The translations under genes were made by a program, and so were the position numbers. The notes beneath the pieces are model-generated. The model was not told the DNA's origin. It saw only the letters and a program-made list of their open reading frames with translations, and made no database searches. A stretch of DNA of 64,000 bases from Paraburkholderia phosphatilytica (GTDB lineage Bacteria > Pseudomonadota > Gammaproteobacteria > Burkholderiales > Burkholderiaceae). Location: positions 62,001-126,000 of the forward strand of contig NZ_QQOA01000008.1 in the NCBI RefSeq assembly GCF_003443895.1, read 5' to 3'. Below are positions 7,939-16,091 of this stretch, one piece after another. Within the stretch, counting starts at the first letter, position 1. Each line of letters begins with the position of its first letter.

Positions 7939-8946
7939 TCACGCGCCTGCGTGCGTGGTGAAGACCTGTCGTGCGTGAACCTTGGCGCGTCGCGCTCCTT
8001 CGATGTGATCGCGCAGCAGCGTCGCTGCGCGCAGCAGATCCTGCCGGGCGATCGCGTCCAGGATCTCCAGATGTTCGAGCGCCTGCTCCTGGCGCGGCTT
8101 GCGCGACCGGGCCTGGCGGTACTCCACGAGCCGGCGCAGCCGGTCCATCCGGCGCACCGATTGCGCGATGAACCGGTTGCCCGACCATTTCGCAATCGTC
8201 TCGTGAAACTCGCTGTTGGCCTCGAAGAGTTCGACCGAGTTCATGGTCAGGTAGCCGTCTTCCGCGATGAAACGCTGGCGCCGACGCAGTTCGTCCAGTT
8301 CGGTCCGGTTCACGCTGAACGTGGGCGAGAGCACGCCGGTCGGCTCGATGGCCGCGCGAAACAGATAGCTCTCCTCGTAAGCCTCGACGGAATCGATCAT
8401 GGGCATGAACTGCCAGCCGTGGCCGACCTGCCGCTCGAGCCAGCCTTCCTCCTGCATGCGGGAGAGCACGCGCCGCAGCTCGCTGCGCGACACCTCGTAC
8501 TGGCGCATCAGGTCGGCTTCGGTCACGACATCGGGCAGGCGGCGGGCGAGCCGGTCGTCGGCGATCTTGAGGTAAAGCGGATCGTCGGGCTCCCGGAAGA
8601 ACTGCTCGGCCACGTCCGTGACGTCCCGGGCCGGCTTCGCCATGAAGAACCCGCGGTTCGCGTCGTAATAGACGACGCCGAGCGAGACGAGGTGATGCAG
8701 CGCCACGTTTACCGGCGTGCGCGACGTCCCGATCTTCTCGGCAAGGACCGACTCGGCGAGCCGGTCGTCCATTCCCAGATCCTCGCGGCGGGCGAACGCC
8801 AGGATTTCACGCGTGACGCGCGTTTGCAACGGGGTCAGCGCTGCGCCTTCGGCAGATGAATCCATTTCGGCTATGAGCAAGGCACGGCCAGTCACGATCG
8901 CCGGATGCGGCGATGCACCTGAAAGACCGGGTTCCAATTTTGCCAT
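7939..8946 (-). CDS. GntR-family regulator with two winged-helix domains and FCD domain
   Basis: The 335-residue protein is much longer than ordinary GntR/FCD regulators (about 230). It has two consecutive winged-helix-like segments: about 38-104 (LAESVLAEKIGTSRTPVNVA, then NRGFFM) and about 122-190 (VTEADLMRQYEVSRSELRRV, then GHGWQF). An all-helical FCD effector domain follows at about 195-330. The ATG at 8946 has GAGG six bases upstream; a GTG 33 bases earlier is also open. It is divergent from the aconitase-like operon, with a candidate operator between them, and probably represses it until a carboxylate ligand binds the FCD domain. Confidence 0.88.
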   Translation of the reverse strand: MAKLEPGLSGASPHPAIVTGRALLIAEMDSSAEGAALTPLQTRVTREILAFARREDLGMDDRLAESVLAEKIGTSRTPVNVALHHLVSLGVVYYDANRGFFMAKPARDVTDVAEQFFREPDDPLYLKIADDRLARRLPDVVTEADLMRQYEVSRSELRRVLSRMQEEGWLERQVGHGWQFMPMIDSVEAYEESYLFRAAIEPTGVLSPTFSVNRTELDELRRRQRFIAEDGYLTMNSVELFEANSEFHETIAKWSGNRFIAQSVRRMDRLRRLVEYRQARSRKPRQEQALEHLEILDAIARQDLLRAATLLRDHIEGARRAKVHARQVFTTHAGA

Positions 8947-9020
8947 CGTCCGCCTCGCGGGTTCATTCCGGGGCGCCACCCGGCCAGGGTATTCACCTGG
9001 ATCGGCGGCGTTTGCATATT

Positions 9021-9043
9021 GCGTTTTATGATCATAGAATGCA
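9021..9043. promoter_or_regulatory. Candidate GntR operator in divergent promoter region
   Basis: A 23-base element, GCGTTTTATGATCATAGAA then TGCA, centred on the palindrome TATGATCATA. It matches 7868-7890 at 18 of 23 positions. A partial third copy lies in inverted orientation at about 9041-9058. It is 48 bases upstream of the AcnD-like start. Confidence 0.6.
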
Positions 9044-9090
9044 CATAATTGAAACGCAACCGATCTGCGGTTCCCCTGGAGAAAACCCCG

Positions 9091-11688
9091 ATGTCAGCCC
9101 CGCTTCCCAACCAGTCGGTCGAATTCGCGAGCGTCGCCGATGCGCTGAAGTCCGTCGAAGCCGGCGCTTTCGCGCGCATGCCCTACAGCGTGCGCGTGTT
9201 CGCCGAGAACATCGTTCGCCGGCAAGCCCCGGCCGATGCGGCGCGCTATCTGCAGGCGCTCATCCAGCGACGCCACGACGTGGACTTCCCGTATTACCCG
9301 GCCCGTGTCGTCCTGCAGGATCTGCTGGGCACGCCCGCGCTCGTCGACCTCGCCGGCATGCGCGACGCCGTAGCGGAAAGCGGCGGCGACCCGCGCGCGA
9401 TCAATCCGGTCGTGCCGACCCAGCTCGTGGTCGATCATTCGCTCAACGTCGAAATCGACGGGAGCGACCCCGAAGCGATGTCGAAGAACATGGCGATCGA
9501 GCAGCAGAAGAATGCCGAGCGCTTCGAGTTCCTCGCGTGGTGCAAGCAGGCGTTCTCGAATCTCGACGTGCTGATGCCGGGCAACGGCATCCTGCACCAG
9601 GTGAACATCGAGCATCTGTCGCCCGTGATTCAGGTCAAGGACGGTGTCGCGTTCCCGGACACGCTCGTGGGGACCGACAGCCACACCACGATGATCAATG
9701 CGATCGGCGTGCTGGGCTGGGGTGTCGGCGGCATCGAGGCCGAGTCGGTGATGCTGGGCCGCGCTGTCTGGTTGCGCCTGCCGACCATCGTGGGCGTGGA
9801 GCTCTCGGGCCGGCGTCAACCCGGCGTGACCGCGACCGATCTCGTCCTGGCGATCACGGAGTTCCTGCGTCAACAGAAAGTGGTGGGCACGATCATCGAG
9901 TTTCACGGTGAAGGCGCGCGTGCGCTGACGCTGAGCGATCGCGCGACGATCTCGAACATGGCGCCGGAGTTCGGCGCGACCGCGGCGCTCTTCGCGATCG
10001 ACGAGAAAACGCTCGATTTCATGCGCCTGACCGGGCGCACGGAAGCGCAGATCGCCTTGACGGAAGACTACGCAAAAGCGCAGGGCCTGTGGGCAGACGA
10101 CTTCGCGCATGCCGAATACGATCGCGTGCTGTCGTTCGATCTGTCGGGCGTCGGACGCGCGCTCGCGGGACCGGCGAATCCGCATGACCGGGTGCCGCTC
10201 GCGAGCCTGGTATCGAAGGGCATCGCGAAGCCCCAGCGGCAAGCCACGAATCACGACACGACGGCGGCGGCCCAGCTCGCCGACGGCGCGATCGTGATCG
10301 CGGCCATCACCAGTTGCACCAACACGTCGAATCCGCGCAACATGATCGCCGCCGGGCTGCTCGCGAAAAAAGCCACTGAACGCGGGTTGCAGCGCAAGCC
10401 GTGGGTCAAGACCTCGCTGGCCCCCGGATCGAAGCCGGTGGAAAGTTACCTGCGTGCCGCGAACCTGATGGCGCCGCTCGAAGCATTGGGTTTCGGCATC
10501 ATCGGGTTCGGCTGCACGTCGTGCAACGGCATGTCGGGACCGCTGCCGGAAGCGATCGAGCGCGAGATCGTGAGCCGGGATCTGCATGCGGTGGCTGTCC
10601 TGTCAGGCAATCGCAACTTCAATGGGCGCATTCATCCGCGCGTCAAGGAAGCGTTCCTGGCTTCTCCGCCCCTCGTCGTTGCGTATGCGATTGCCGGCAC
10701 GATCGATATCGACATCGAACACGCGGCGCTTGGCGTCGATGCACAGGGCGTCGCGGTCCACCTGAGCGATATCTGGCCAACGGACGAAGAGATCGATGGT
10801 CTGCTTCGGGAAAGCATTCACGGCGAACAGTACGTCCGCATCTATGCGGAGATGTTCCGCAAGAGCGAGCGGCTCGATGCGATCGACGCCGTGCCCGCGC
10901 GCTTTCCGTGGCGTGACAGCAGCGACTACGTTCGTCGCCCGCCGTACTGGCAGGCAAGCCTCACGCAACCGGCCGCTTTCGGTGCGATGCGCGCGATCGG
11001 CGTGTTCGGCGACAACGTGACGACCGACGACCTGTCGCCGTCAGGCGCGATTCTTCCGGAGAGTGCTGCCGGCGAATATCTGGTCTCGCATGGCGTGCAT
11101 CCGTCCGAGTTCAATTCGTACGGTACGCGTCGCGGTGACCATAAGGTTGCGATCCGCGCGACCTTTGCGAACAACCGGCTGCACAACGAAATGGCGGACG
11201 GCCGCGAGGGCTCGCTGACGCGTTTCGAGCCGGACGGGCAGGTGATGCGCCTCTTCGATGCGGCCGAGCAATACATGGCGCAAGGGCAGGAGCTGATCGT
11301 CGTGGCCGGCAAGAACTACGGTTCGGGCTCATCGCGCGACTGGGCTGCCAAGGGTGTGCGTCTGATCGGCGTGCGCGCGGTGGTCTGCGAAAACTTCGAG
11401 CGCATTCACCGTTCGAATCTCGTCGGCATGGGCGTGCTGCCGCTCGAGTTCGCGGAGGGTGTGAATCGCAGGACGCTGCAGATCGACGGTTCCGAACTGT
11501 TCGCGATCGAAGGTCTCGGCGAGCGCATCGCGCCGATGATGACGCTGACCCTGCGGATCACGCGCAAGACGGGCGACGTCGTCAGCGCGCCGGTGCGATG
11601 CCGCATCGATACGGATGAGGAAGCCGAAATCTTCGCGGCAGGCGGACTGCTGCCGCGGATTGCGGACGAACTGCGTCGGGCGGCATAA
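9091..11688 (+). CDS. acnD: AcnD-like Fe-S hydro-lyase (aconitase/2-methylcitrate dehydratase family)
   Basis: The 865-residue protein has the full aconitase A layout. Cluster ligands are Cys409 (SCTNTSNP), Cys475 and Cys478 (GCTSCNGMSG). GTDSHTTMINAIGVLG and GNRNFNGRIHP lie in the core, and the swivelling C-terminal domain carries KNYGSGSSRDWAAKG. Overall it resembles AcnD, the Fe-S 2-methylcitrate dehydratase, more than housekeeping AcnA. AcnD normally works with PrpF, and a PrpF-like gene sits two genes downstream, but prpB and prpC are absent here. The tricarboxylate substrate may therefore differ. The start at 9091 follows GGAG; the in-frame ATG at 9049 lies too close to the candidate operator. 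Confidence 0.85.
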   Translation: MSAPLPNQSVEFASVADALKSVEAGAFARMPYSVRVFAENIVRRQAPADAARYLQALIQRRHDVDFPYYPARVVLQDLLGTPALVDLAGMRDAVAESGGDPRAINPVVPTQLVVDHSLNVEIDGSDPEAMSKNMAIEQQKNAERFEFLAWCKQAFSNLDVLMPGNGILHQVNIEHLSPVIQVKDGVAFPDTLVGTDSHTTMINAIGVLGWGVGGIEAESVMLGRAVWLRLPTIVGVELSGRRQPGVTATDLVLAITEFLRQQKVVGTIIEFHGEGARALTLSDRATISNMAPEFGATAALFAIDEKTLDFMRLTGRTEAQIALTEDYAKAQGLWADDFAHAEYDRVLSFDLSGVGRALAGPANPHDRVPLASLVSKGIAKPQRQATNHDTTAAAQLADGAIVIAAITSCTNTSNPRNMIAAGLLAKKATERGLQRKPWVKTSLAPGSKPVESYLRAANLMAPLEALGFGIIGFGCTSCNGMSGPLPEAIEREIVSRDLHAVAVLSGNRNFNGRIHPRVKEAFLASPPLVVAYAIAGTIDIDIEHAALGVDAQGVAVHLSDIWPTDEEIDGLLRESIHGEQYVRIYAEMFRKSERLDAIDAVPARFPWRDSSDYVRRPPYWQASLTQPAAFGAMRAIGVFGDNVTTDDLSPSGAILPESAAGEYLVSHGVHPSEFNSYGTRRGDHKVAIRATFANNRLHNEMADGREGSLTRFEPDGQVMRLFDAAEQYMAQGQELIVVAGKNYGSGSSRDWAAKGVRLIGVRAVVCENFERIHRSNLVGMGVLPLEFAEGVNRRTLQIDGSELFAIEGLGERIAPMMTLTLRITRKTGDVVSAPVRCRIDTDEEAEIFAAGGLLPRIADELRRAA

Positions 11689-11690
11689 GC

Positions 11691-12764
11691 ATGGCGCGCA
11701 CTTTTGCTTACGTCGGATGCCGCACGACGCGCGAGCGCCATGCAGAGGGTACCGGTATCGGTGTGTACGACGTGGACGCGTGCGGCGCGTGGCGGCATCT
11801 GCAGACGTTCGAACCGCTCACCAACCCGAGCTTTCTTGCGCTCGACGATCGGCGCGGCACGCTGTACACGGTGCATGGCGACGGCGACTCGGTCAGTGCG
11901 TTCGGCATCGAGCCGCGCACAGGCCTGCTGAGCGCGCTCGGCGGCCAGCCGTGCGCGGGCCGCAACCCGGTGCATCTCGACTTCACGCGCGACGGCGATG
12001 CACTTGCGGTTGCCGGCTACGCGAGCGGTACCGCCACGCTGATTCCGCTCGCACCGGACGGTTCGCTCGATGCAGCGCAAGCGCCGCTGATTTTCGACGG
12101 CGAGCGTGGGCCCCATCGCATCGAACAGACGTCCGCGCACCCGCATCAGATTGCGCGCTATGTCACGCGTCGCTACGACACGGACTGGCACATCGTGCCC
12201 GACAAAGGGCTGGATACGGTGTTCGCCATCCGTTGGCCGAAGGACGAAGCTCCTGTCGTCCACGCCGCGCGCGCGCGTGAAGGCGCCGGACCGCGTCATG
12301 CGGCTTTTCACCCGGAACTGCCGCTGGTCTACGTCGCGAACGAACTAGATTCGACGGTAACGACGTGGTCGTTCGACCCGCTGACAGGGCAACTCGACGC
12401 GTTGCACACGGTATCGACGATTCCGCCGAATCATCACGATCCGACGCGCGCAGCCGGCATCGTCGTGTCGCCCGACGGACGCGCGCTCTATGTGAGCAAC
12501 CGCGGCCACGACACCATCGCGACCTTTCAGCTCGACCGATCGACGGGGCGGCCGCGCGACGTGCACTGGACGCCGACAGGCGGACAGTGCCCGCGCTTTC
12601 TGTGCATCGGCCCCGACGGCCGGACGCTTTACGCCGCCAACGAACACTCGCATACCATCGTGCAGTTCCAGATCGACACGGACGGCAATCAACCCGTCGC
12701 AACCGGGCGAGTCATCAGGACCGGCAGCCCGGTCGGCATCATATTCAGGACAACCGAGGATTGA
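11691..12764 (+). CDS. Lactonase-family seven-bladed beta-propeller protein
   Basis: The 357-residue protein belongs to the 6-phosphogluconolactonase/YbhE-type (lactonase, COG2706) family. Repeated blades show SFLALDDRRGTLYTVHGDGD, then GRNPVHLDFTRDGDALAV, GPRHAAFHPELPLVYVANEL, and SPDGRALYVSNRGHDTI. The conserved HPH-like segment (TSAHPHQIARY) is present. There is no signal peptide, so it is cytoplasmic. It starts three bases after the AcnD-like stop and is followed by the PrpF-like gene after three bases, so it is part of the operon. It may open a lactone form of the hydroxy-tricarboxylic substrate; that is an inference from context, not shown by sequence. Confidence 0.82.
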   Translation: MARTFAYVGCRTTRERHAEGTGIGVYDVDACGAWRHLQTFEPLTNPSFLALDDRRGTLYTVHGDGDSVSAFGIEPRTGLLSALGGQPCAGRNPVHLDFTRDGDALAVAGYASGTATLIPLAPDGSLDAAQAPLIFDGERGPHRIEQTSAHPHQIARYVTRRYDTDWHIVPDKGLDTVFAIRWPKDEAPVVHAARAREGAGPRHAAFHPELPLVYVANELDSTVTTWSFDPLTGQLDALHTVSTIPPNHHDPTRAAGIVVSPDGRALYVSNRGHDTIATFQLDRSTGRPRDVHWTPTGGQCPRFLCIGPDGRTLYAANEHSHTIVQFQIDTDGNQPVATGRVIRTGSPVGIIFRTTED

Positions 12765-12767
12765 GAC

Positions 12768-13955
12768 ATGGCACAACACAACATCCGCGCCACCTACATG
12801 CGCGGTGGCACCAGCAAAGGCGTATTCTTTCGCGCCGACGATCTGCCGGCCGATCCGCACCAGCGCGACGCGATCCTGCTGCGCGTGATCGGCAGCCCCG
12901 ATCCGTATGAAAAGCAGATCGACGGCATGGGCGGCGCGACGTCGAGCACGAGCAAGGTGGTCATCGTCGGTCCATCGTCGCGATCGGACTGTGACGTCGA
13001 CTATCTGTTTGGCGCGGTGTCCATTCGCGACGCCGTCATCGACTGGTCGGGCAACTGCGGCAATCTCACGTCGGCGGTCGGGCCGTTCGCGATCGCAGAG
13101 GGATTCGTCGCGGCGCCGGAAAACGGCGTCGCGAGCGTGCGGATCTGGCAGGCGAACATCGGCGCGAAGATCGTCGCGCATGTACCGGTGAAAGACGGCC
13201 AGGTTCAGGAAGAAGGCGATTTCGAGCTGGACGGCGTCGCATTCCCCGCTGCCGAAATCAGGATCGAGTTCCTCGACCCCGGTGGCAGCGAAGACGGCGA
13301 GGAGGCCGCGGGCGGTATGTTTCCGACCGGCCACGCGATAGACGAGCTACCGGTGCCGGGTTACGGCACCTTCCAGGTCACGTTGATCAATGCGGGCAAC
13401 CCCGCGATCTTCATCGATGCCGAAACGCTCGGTCTGAAGGGCAACGAGATGCAGGCCGACGTCAACGACAACGCCGCGCTGCTTGCAACGTGCGAGGCAA
13501 TCCGCGCGCACGCGGCGGTGCGAATGGGGCTCGGCGCGACAGCGGAGGAGATCACGGCGAAACGCCCTCACACGCCGAAGCTCGCATTCGTGTCGCTGCC
13601 TGAAGCGTATATCGCATCGAGCGGCAAACGCGTCGACCCGCAGAGCGTCGACATCAATGCGCGAATCCTGTCGATGGGCAAGCTCCATCACGCGATGACG
13701 GGCACCGGAGCCGTCGCGCTTGCGGTGGCTGCCGCGATTCCCGGCACGATCGTCAACCGTCTGCTGGGCGACAAGCCGATCACCTCGCTTCGCTTTGGCC
13801 ATCCGTCCGGCACGATGACCGTAGGTGCCGACGCTGTGCAACGAGATGGAGACTGGGTCGTCACCAGGGCCATCATGAGCCGCAGCGCCAGGCGGCTGAT
13901 GGAAGGCGTGGTGTATGTGCCTCATCAGGTCGCGGAACCCGCGCAACCTCTTTGA
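12768..13955 (+). CDS. prpF: PrpF-like isomerase (AcnD-accessory family)
   Basis: The 395-residue protein is full-length for the PrpF family of diaminopimelate-epimerase-like folds. It starts RATYMRGGTSKGVFF, and has MGGATSSTSKVVIVG near residue 46, SGNCGNLTSAVGPFAI near 92 and GKLHHAMTGTGAVALAVAA near 305. Relatives include PrpF (trans/cis-aconitate or 2-methylaconitate isomerase), 3-methylitaconate isomerase and oxalomesaconate tautomerase. Next to an AcnD-like dehydratase the likely role is to isomerise the aconitate-type intermediate. It is three bases downstream of the lactonase gene and 14 bases before the transporter. Confidence 0.85.
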   Translation: MAQHNIRATYMRGGTSKGVFFRADDLPADPHQRDAILLRVIGSPDPYEKQIDGMGGATSSTSKVVIVGPSSRSDCDVDYLFGAVSIRDAVIDWSGNCGNLTSAVGPFAIAEGFVAAPENGVASVRIWQANIGAKIVAHVPVKDGQVQEEGDFELDGVAFPAAEIRIEFLDPGGSEDGEEAAGGMFPTGHAIDELPVPGYGTFQVTLINAGNPAIFIDAETLGLKGNEMQADVNDNAALLATCEAIRAHAAVRMGLGATAEEITAKRPHTPKLAFVSLPEAYIASSGKRVDPQSVDINARILSMGKLHHAMTGTGAVALAVAAAIPGTIVNRLLGDKPITSLRFGHPSGTMTVGADAVQRDGDWVVTRAIMSRSARRLMEGVVYVPHQVAEPAQPL

Positions 13956-13969
13956 GCTGGAGACGAAGA

Positions 13970-15319
13970 ATGGAACCAGCAGGCAATCTCTCTCCCACTG
14001 CCGAAAACACCGCGCGCGTTCCCTTCTGGCCAACCGGCTGGTGGGCGATCGTCGAACTGCGTATCGGGATCATCCCGCTGCCGGTTTATCTGTTGCTGCT
14101 GGGCCTCGTCGCCGCGTTCGTCGTTACGGGCAAGGTCCCCGGCGAAATCTCGATGGCGATCGCCGTGCTCGTGCTGTGTGGCTTCACCTGCGCGGAACTG
14201 GGCAAGCGGCTGCCCGTGCTGAGAAAGATCGGCGCCGCTGCGATCATGGCGACCTTTCTGCCATCGTTCCTTGCCTTCTACCATCTGTTGCCGCTCAAGC
14301 TGCTCGACATGGTGACGACTTTCACCCATGTCAGCAATTTCATGTACCTGTTCATCGCGTCGATCATCGTCGGCAGCATCTTCAGTATGGACAGACACGT
14401 GCTGCTGCGGGGCTTCGCGAAGATATTCATACCGCTCGCCGCCGGCTCGTTCGTCGCAGCGCTTGTCGGCACGGCGGTAGGTACGCTGCTGGGCCTCGGT
14501 GCGCGCCACACGCTGTTTTATATCGTCATCCCGATCATGGCGGGTGGCGTCGGAGAAGGCGCGATTCCGCTTTCCGTAGGCTATGGAGAAATCCTGAATG
14601 CCCCGCAAGGGCCGATCTTCGCGCAGGTACTGCCCGCCGTGATGATCGGCAGCCTGTGTGCGATTCTTTTCTCCGGCGCACTCAGCTGGCTGGGCGAAAA
14701 GCGTCCTCATCTCACGGGTAACGGCGTGCTGCAACGGGTCGCCGATAAGGAAGCGCAGCGGTTACCGGACGACGAGATTCCATCGGCGCCCGACGTCAAT
14801 ACCGTCGCCGCGGCCGCCATTACGGCGATTTCGCTCTATCTCGTCGGGCTGCTGTGCCATCGTCTGATGGGCTTGCCTGCGCCGGTCGCCATGCTGTTCG
14901 TCGCGGTCTTCATCAAGGTCGGGCGTTTCGTATCGCCAAACCTGCAGGGCGGGGCGCGGATCGTCTATCAGTTCTTCTCGACTGCCGTCACCTACCCGTT
15001 GCTGTTTGCGATCGGTACCGCGATGACGCCGTGGGACAAGCTCATTGCCGCGATCAACCTGCCGAACGTGATCACGATAGCGAGCACGGTCGCCACGCTG
15101 ATGGCCACCGGCTTCGTCGTGGGACGCTGGCTCAAGATGTATCCGATCGACGCCGCGATCGTCAACGCGTGCCACAGCGGGCAGGGCGGTACCGGCGACG
15201 TCGCGATTCTCACCGCGTGCAACCGGATGAGCCTGATGCCCTTCGCACAGATCGCGACCCGCATCGGCGGCGCATTGACGGTGACGGGTACGCTGCTAGT
15301 TTTCGCGCATCTGCATTGA
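13970..15319 (+). CDS. 2-hydroxycarboxylate transporter (2HCT/CitS family)
   Basis: The 449-residue membrane protein shows the 2HCT architecture of two inverted halves with re-entrant loops. The conserved GG-containing loops appear as GGVGEGAIPLSVGYGEIL near residue 190 and GQGGTGDVAILTACNRM near 405. Members carry citrate, malate or other 2-hydroxycarboxylates with Na+ or H+. The start at 13970 follows CTGGAG; an ATG 18 bases earlier is less well placed. Its place behind aconitase- and PrpF-like genes strongly suggests a tricarboxylate such as citrate, isocitrate, methylcitrate or an aconitate precursor. Confidence 0.88.
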   Translation: MEPAGNLSPTAENTARVPFWPTGWWAIVELRIGIIPLPVYLLLLGLVAAFVVTGKVPGEISMAIAVLVLCGFTCAELGKRLPVLRKIGAAAIMATFLPSFLAFYHLLPLKLLDMVTTFTHVSNFMYLFIASIIVGSIFSMDRHVLLRGFAKIFIPLAAGSFVAALVGTAVGTLLGLGARHTLFYIVIPIMAGGVGEGAIPLSVGYGEILNAPQGPIFAQVLPAVMIGSLCAILFSGALSWLGEKRPHLTGNGVLQRVADKEAQRLPDDEIPSAPDVNTVAAAAITAISLYLVGLLCHRLMGLPAPVAMLFVAVFIKVGRFVSPNLQGGARIVYQFFSTAVTYPLLFAIGTAMTPWDKLIAAINLPNVITIASTVATLMATGFVVGRWLKMYPIDAAIVNACHSGQGGTGDVAILTACNRMSLMPFAQIATRIGGALTVTGTLLVFAHLH

Positions 15320-15341
15320 ACGGATTTCGAGGAACGACGAC

Positions 15342-16091
15342 ATGCCGGCATTCCACTTCACGCCTGACGCACGCGCTCAACTCATACCGACCGGCGTGCT
15401 TCGGGCCGCGATCAACTTCGGCAACCCGATTCTTGCGAAGCGCGATCCGCTCACGGGTGAGCCGGCGGGTGTATCCGTCGACCTTGCCCGGAAACTGGCC
15501 GCCTTGCTCGATGCGCCGATACAGTTCGTCCTGTATGACGCCGCCGGAGAAGTCGTTGCGGGATGCGAGCGCGGCGAGTGGGACGTGGCGTTCGTCGCAC
15601 GCGATCCGGTACGGGGTAAGGGCATCGAGCAGACGCTGCCCTACATCCTGATCGAGGGCGCGTATCTCGTCCCTGAAGATTCCGCCATCCGCGCGAACGA
15701 AGACGTCGACGTATCTGGCAATCGCATCGTGGTCGGTAAGGGGAGTGCGTACGATCTGTTCCTGACGCGCACGCTGCGGCACGCCACGCTTGTTCGAACG
15801 TTGACTTCGCCGGAGGTCGCCCCGACGATGCGCGCGGAAAAATTCGAAGTTGCCGCGGGCGTGCGTCAGCAACTGGAAAGCGATGCGCTCCGACTTGGGG
15901 GCCTGAGAATGTTGCCCGAGCGTTTCATGGTGATCGAACAGGCGATGGGGACGCCGAAGGGAAGATCTGCCGCCGCGCGACTTCTCGAGGACTTCGTCGC
16001 GAGCATGCTCGAGAGCGATTGTGTCGCGGCGGCGCTCGCGGCGCACGACGTTGCCGGGGCGATCGTCGCGACGCACGCGAGGGTCGGTTAG
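15342..16091 (+). CDS. Periplasmic-binding-protein-fold (SBP family 3) protein without signal peptide
   Basis: The 249-residue protein has the type II binding-protein fold of amino-acid ABC receptors (LRAAINFGNPILA, then GVSVDLARKLAALLDAPIQFV, and GEWDVAFVARDPVR). The N-terminus, PAFHFTPDARAQLIPTG, is polar with no hydrophobic core, so I see no Sec or Tat signal and expect a cytoplasmic protein. No ABC permease or ATPase is nearby. Proteins of this fold have been recruited as enzymes (cyclohexadienyl dehydratase; I recall aconitate isomerase as a further case). With AcnD-, PrpF- and CitS-like genes upstream an enzymatic or sensory role is possible. Its stop overlaps the convergent VOC-cupin gene. 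Confidence 0.75.
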   Translation: MPAFHFTPDARAQLIPTGVLRAAINFGNPILAKRDPLTGEPAGVSVDLARKLAALLDAPIQFVLYDAAGEVVAGCERGEWDVAFVARDPVRGKGIEQTLPYILIEGAYLVPEDSAIRANEDVDVSGNRIVVGKGSAYDLFLTRTLRHATLVRTLTSPEVAPTMRAEKFEVAAGVRQQLESDALRLGGLRMLPERFMVIEQAMGTPKGRSAAARLLEDFVASMLESDCVAAALAAHDVAGAIVATHARVG

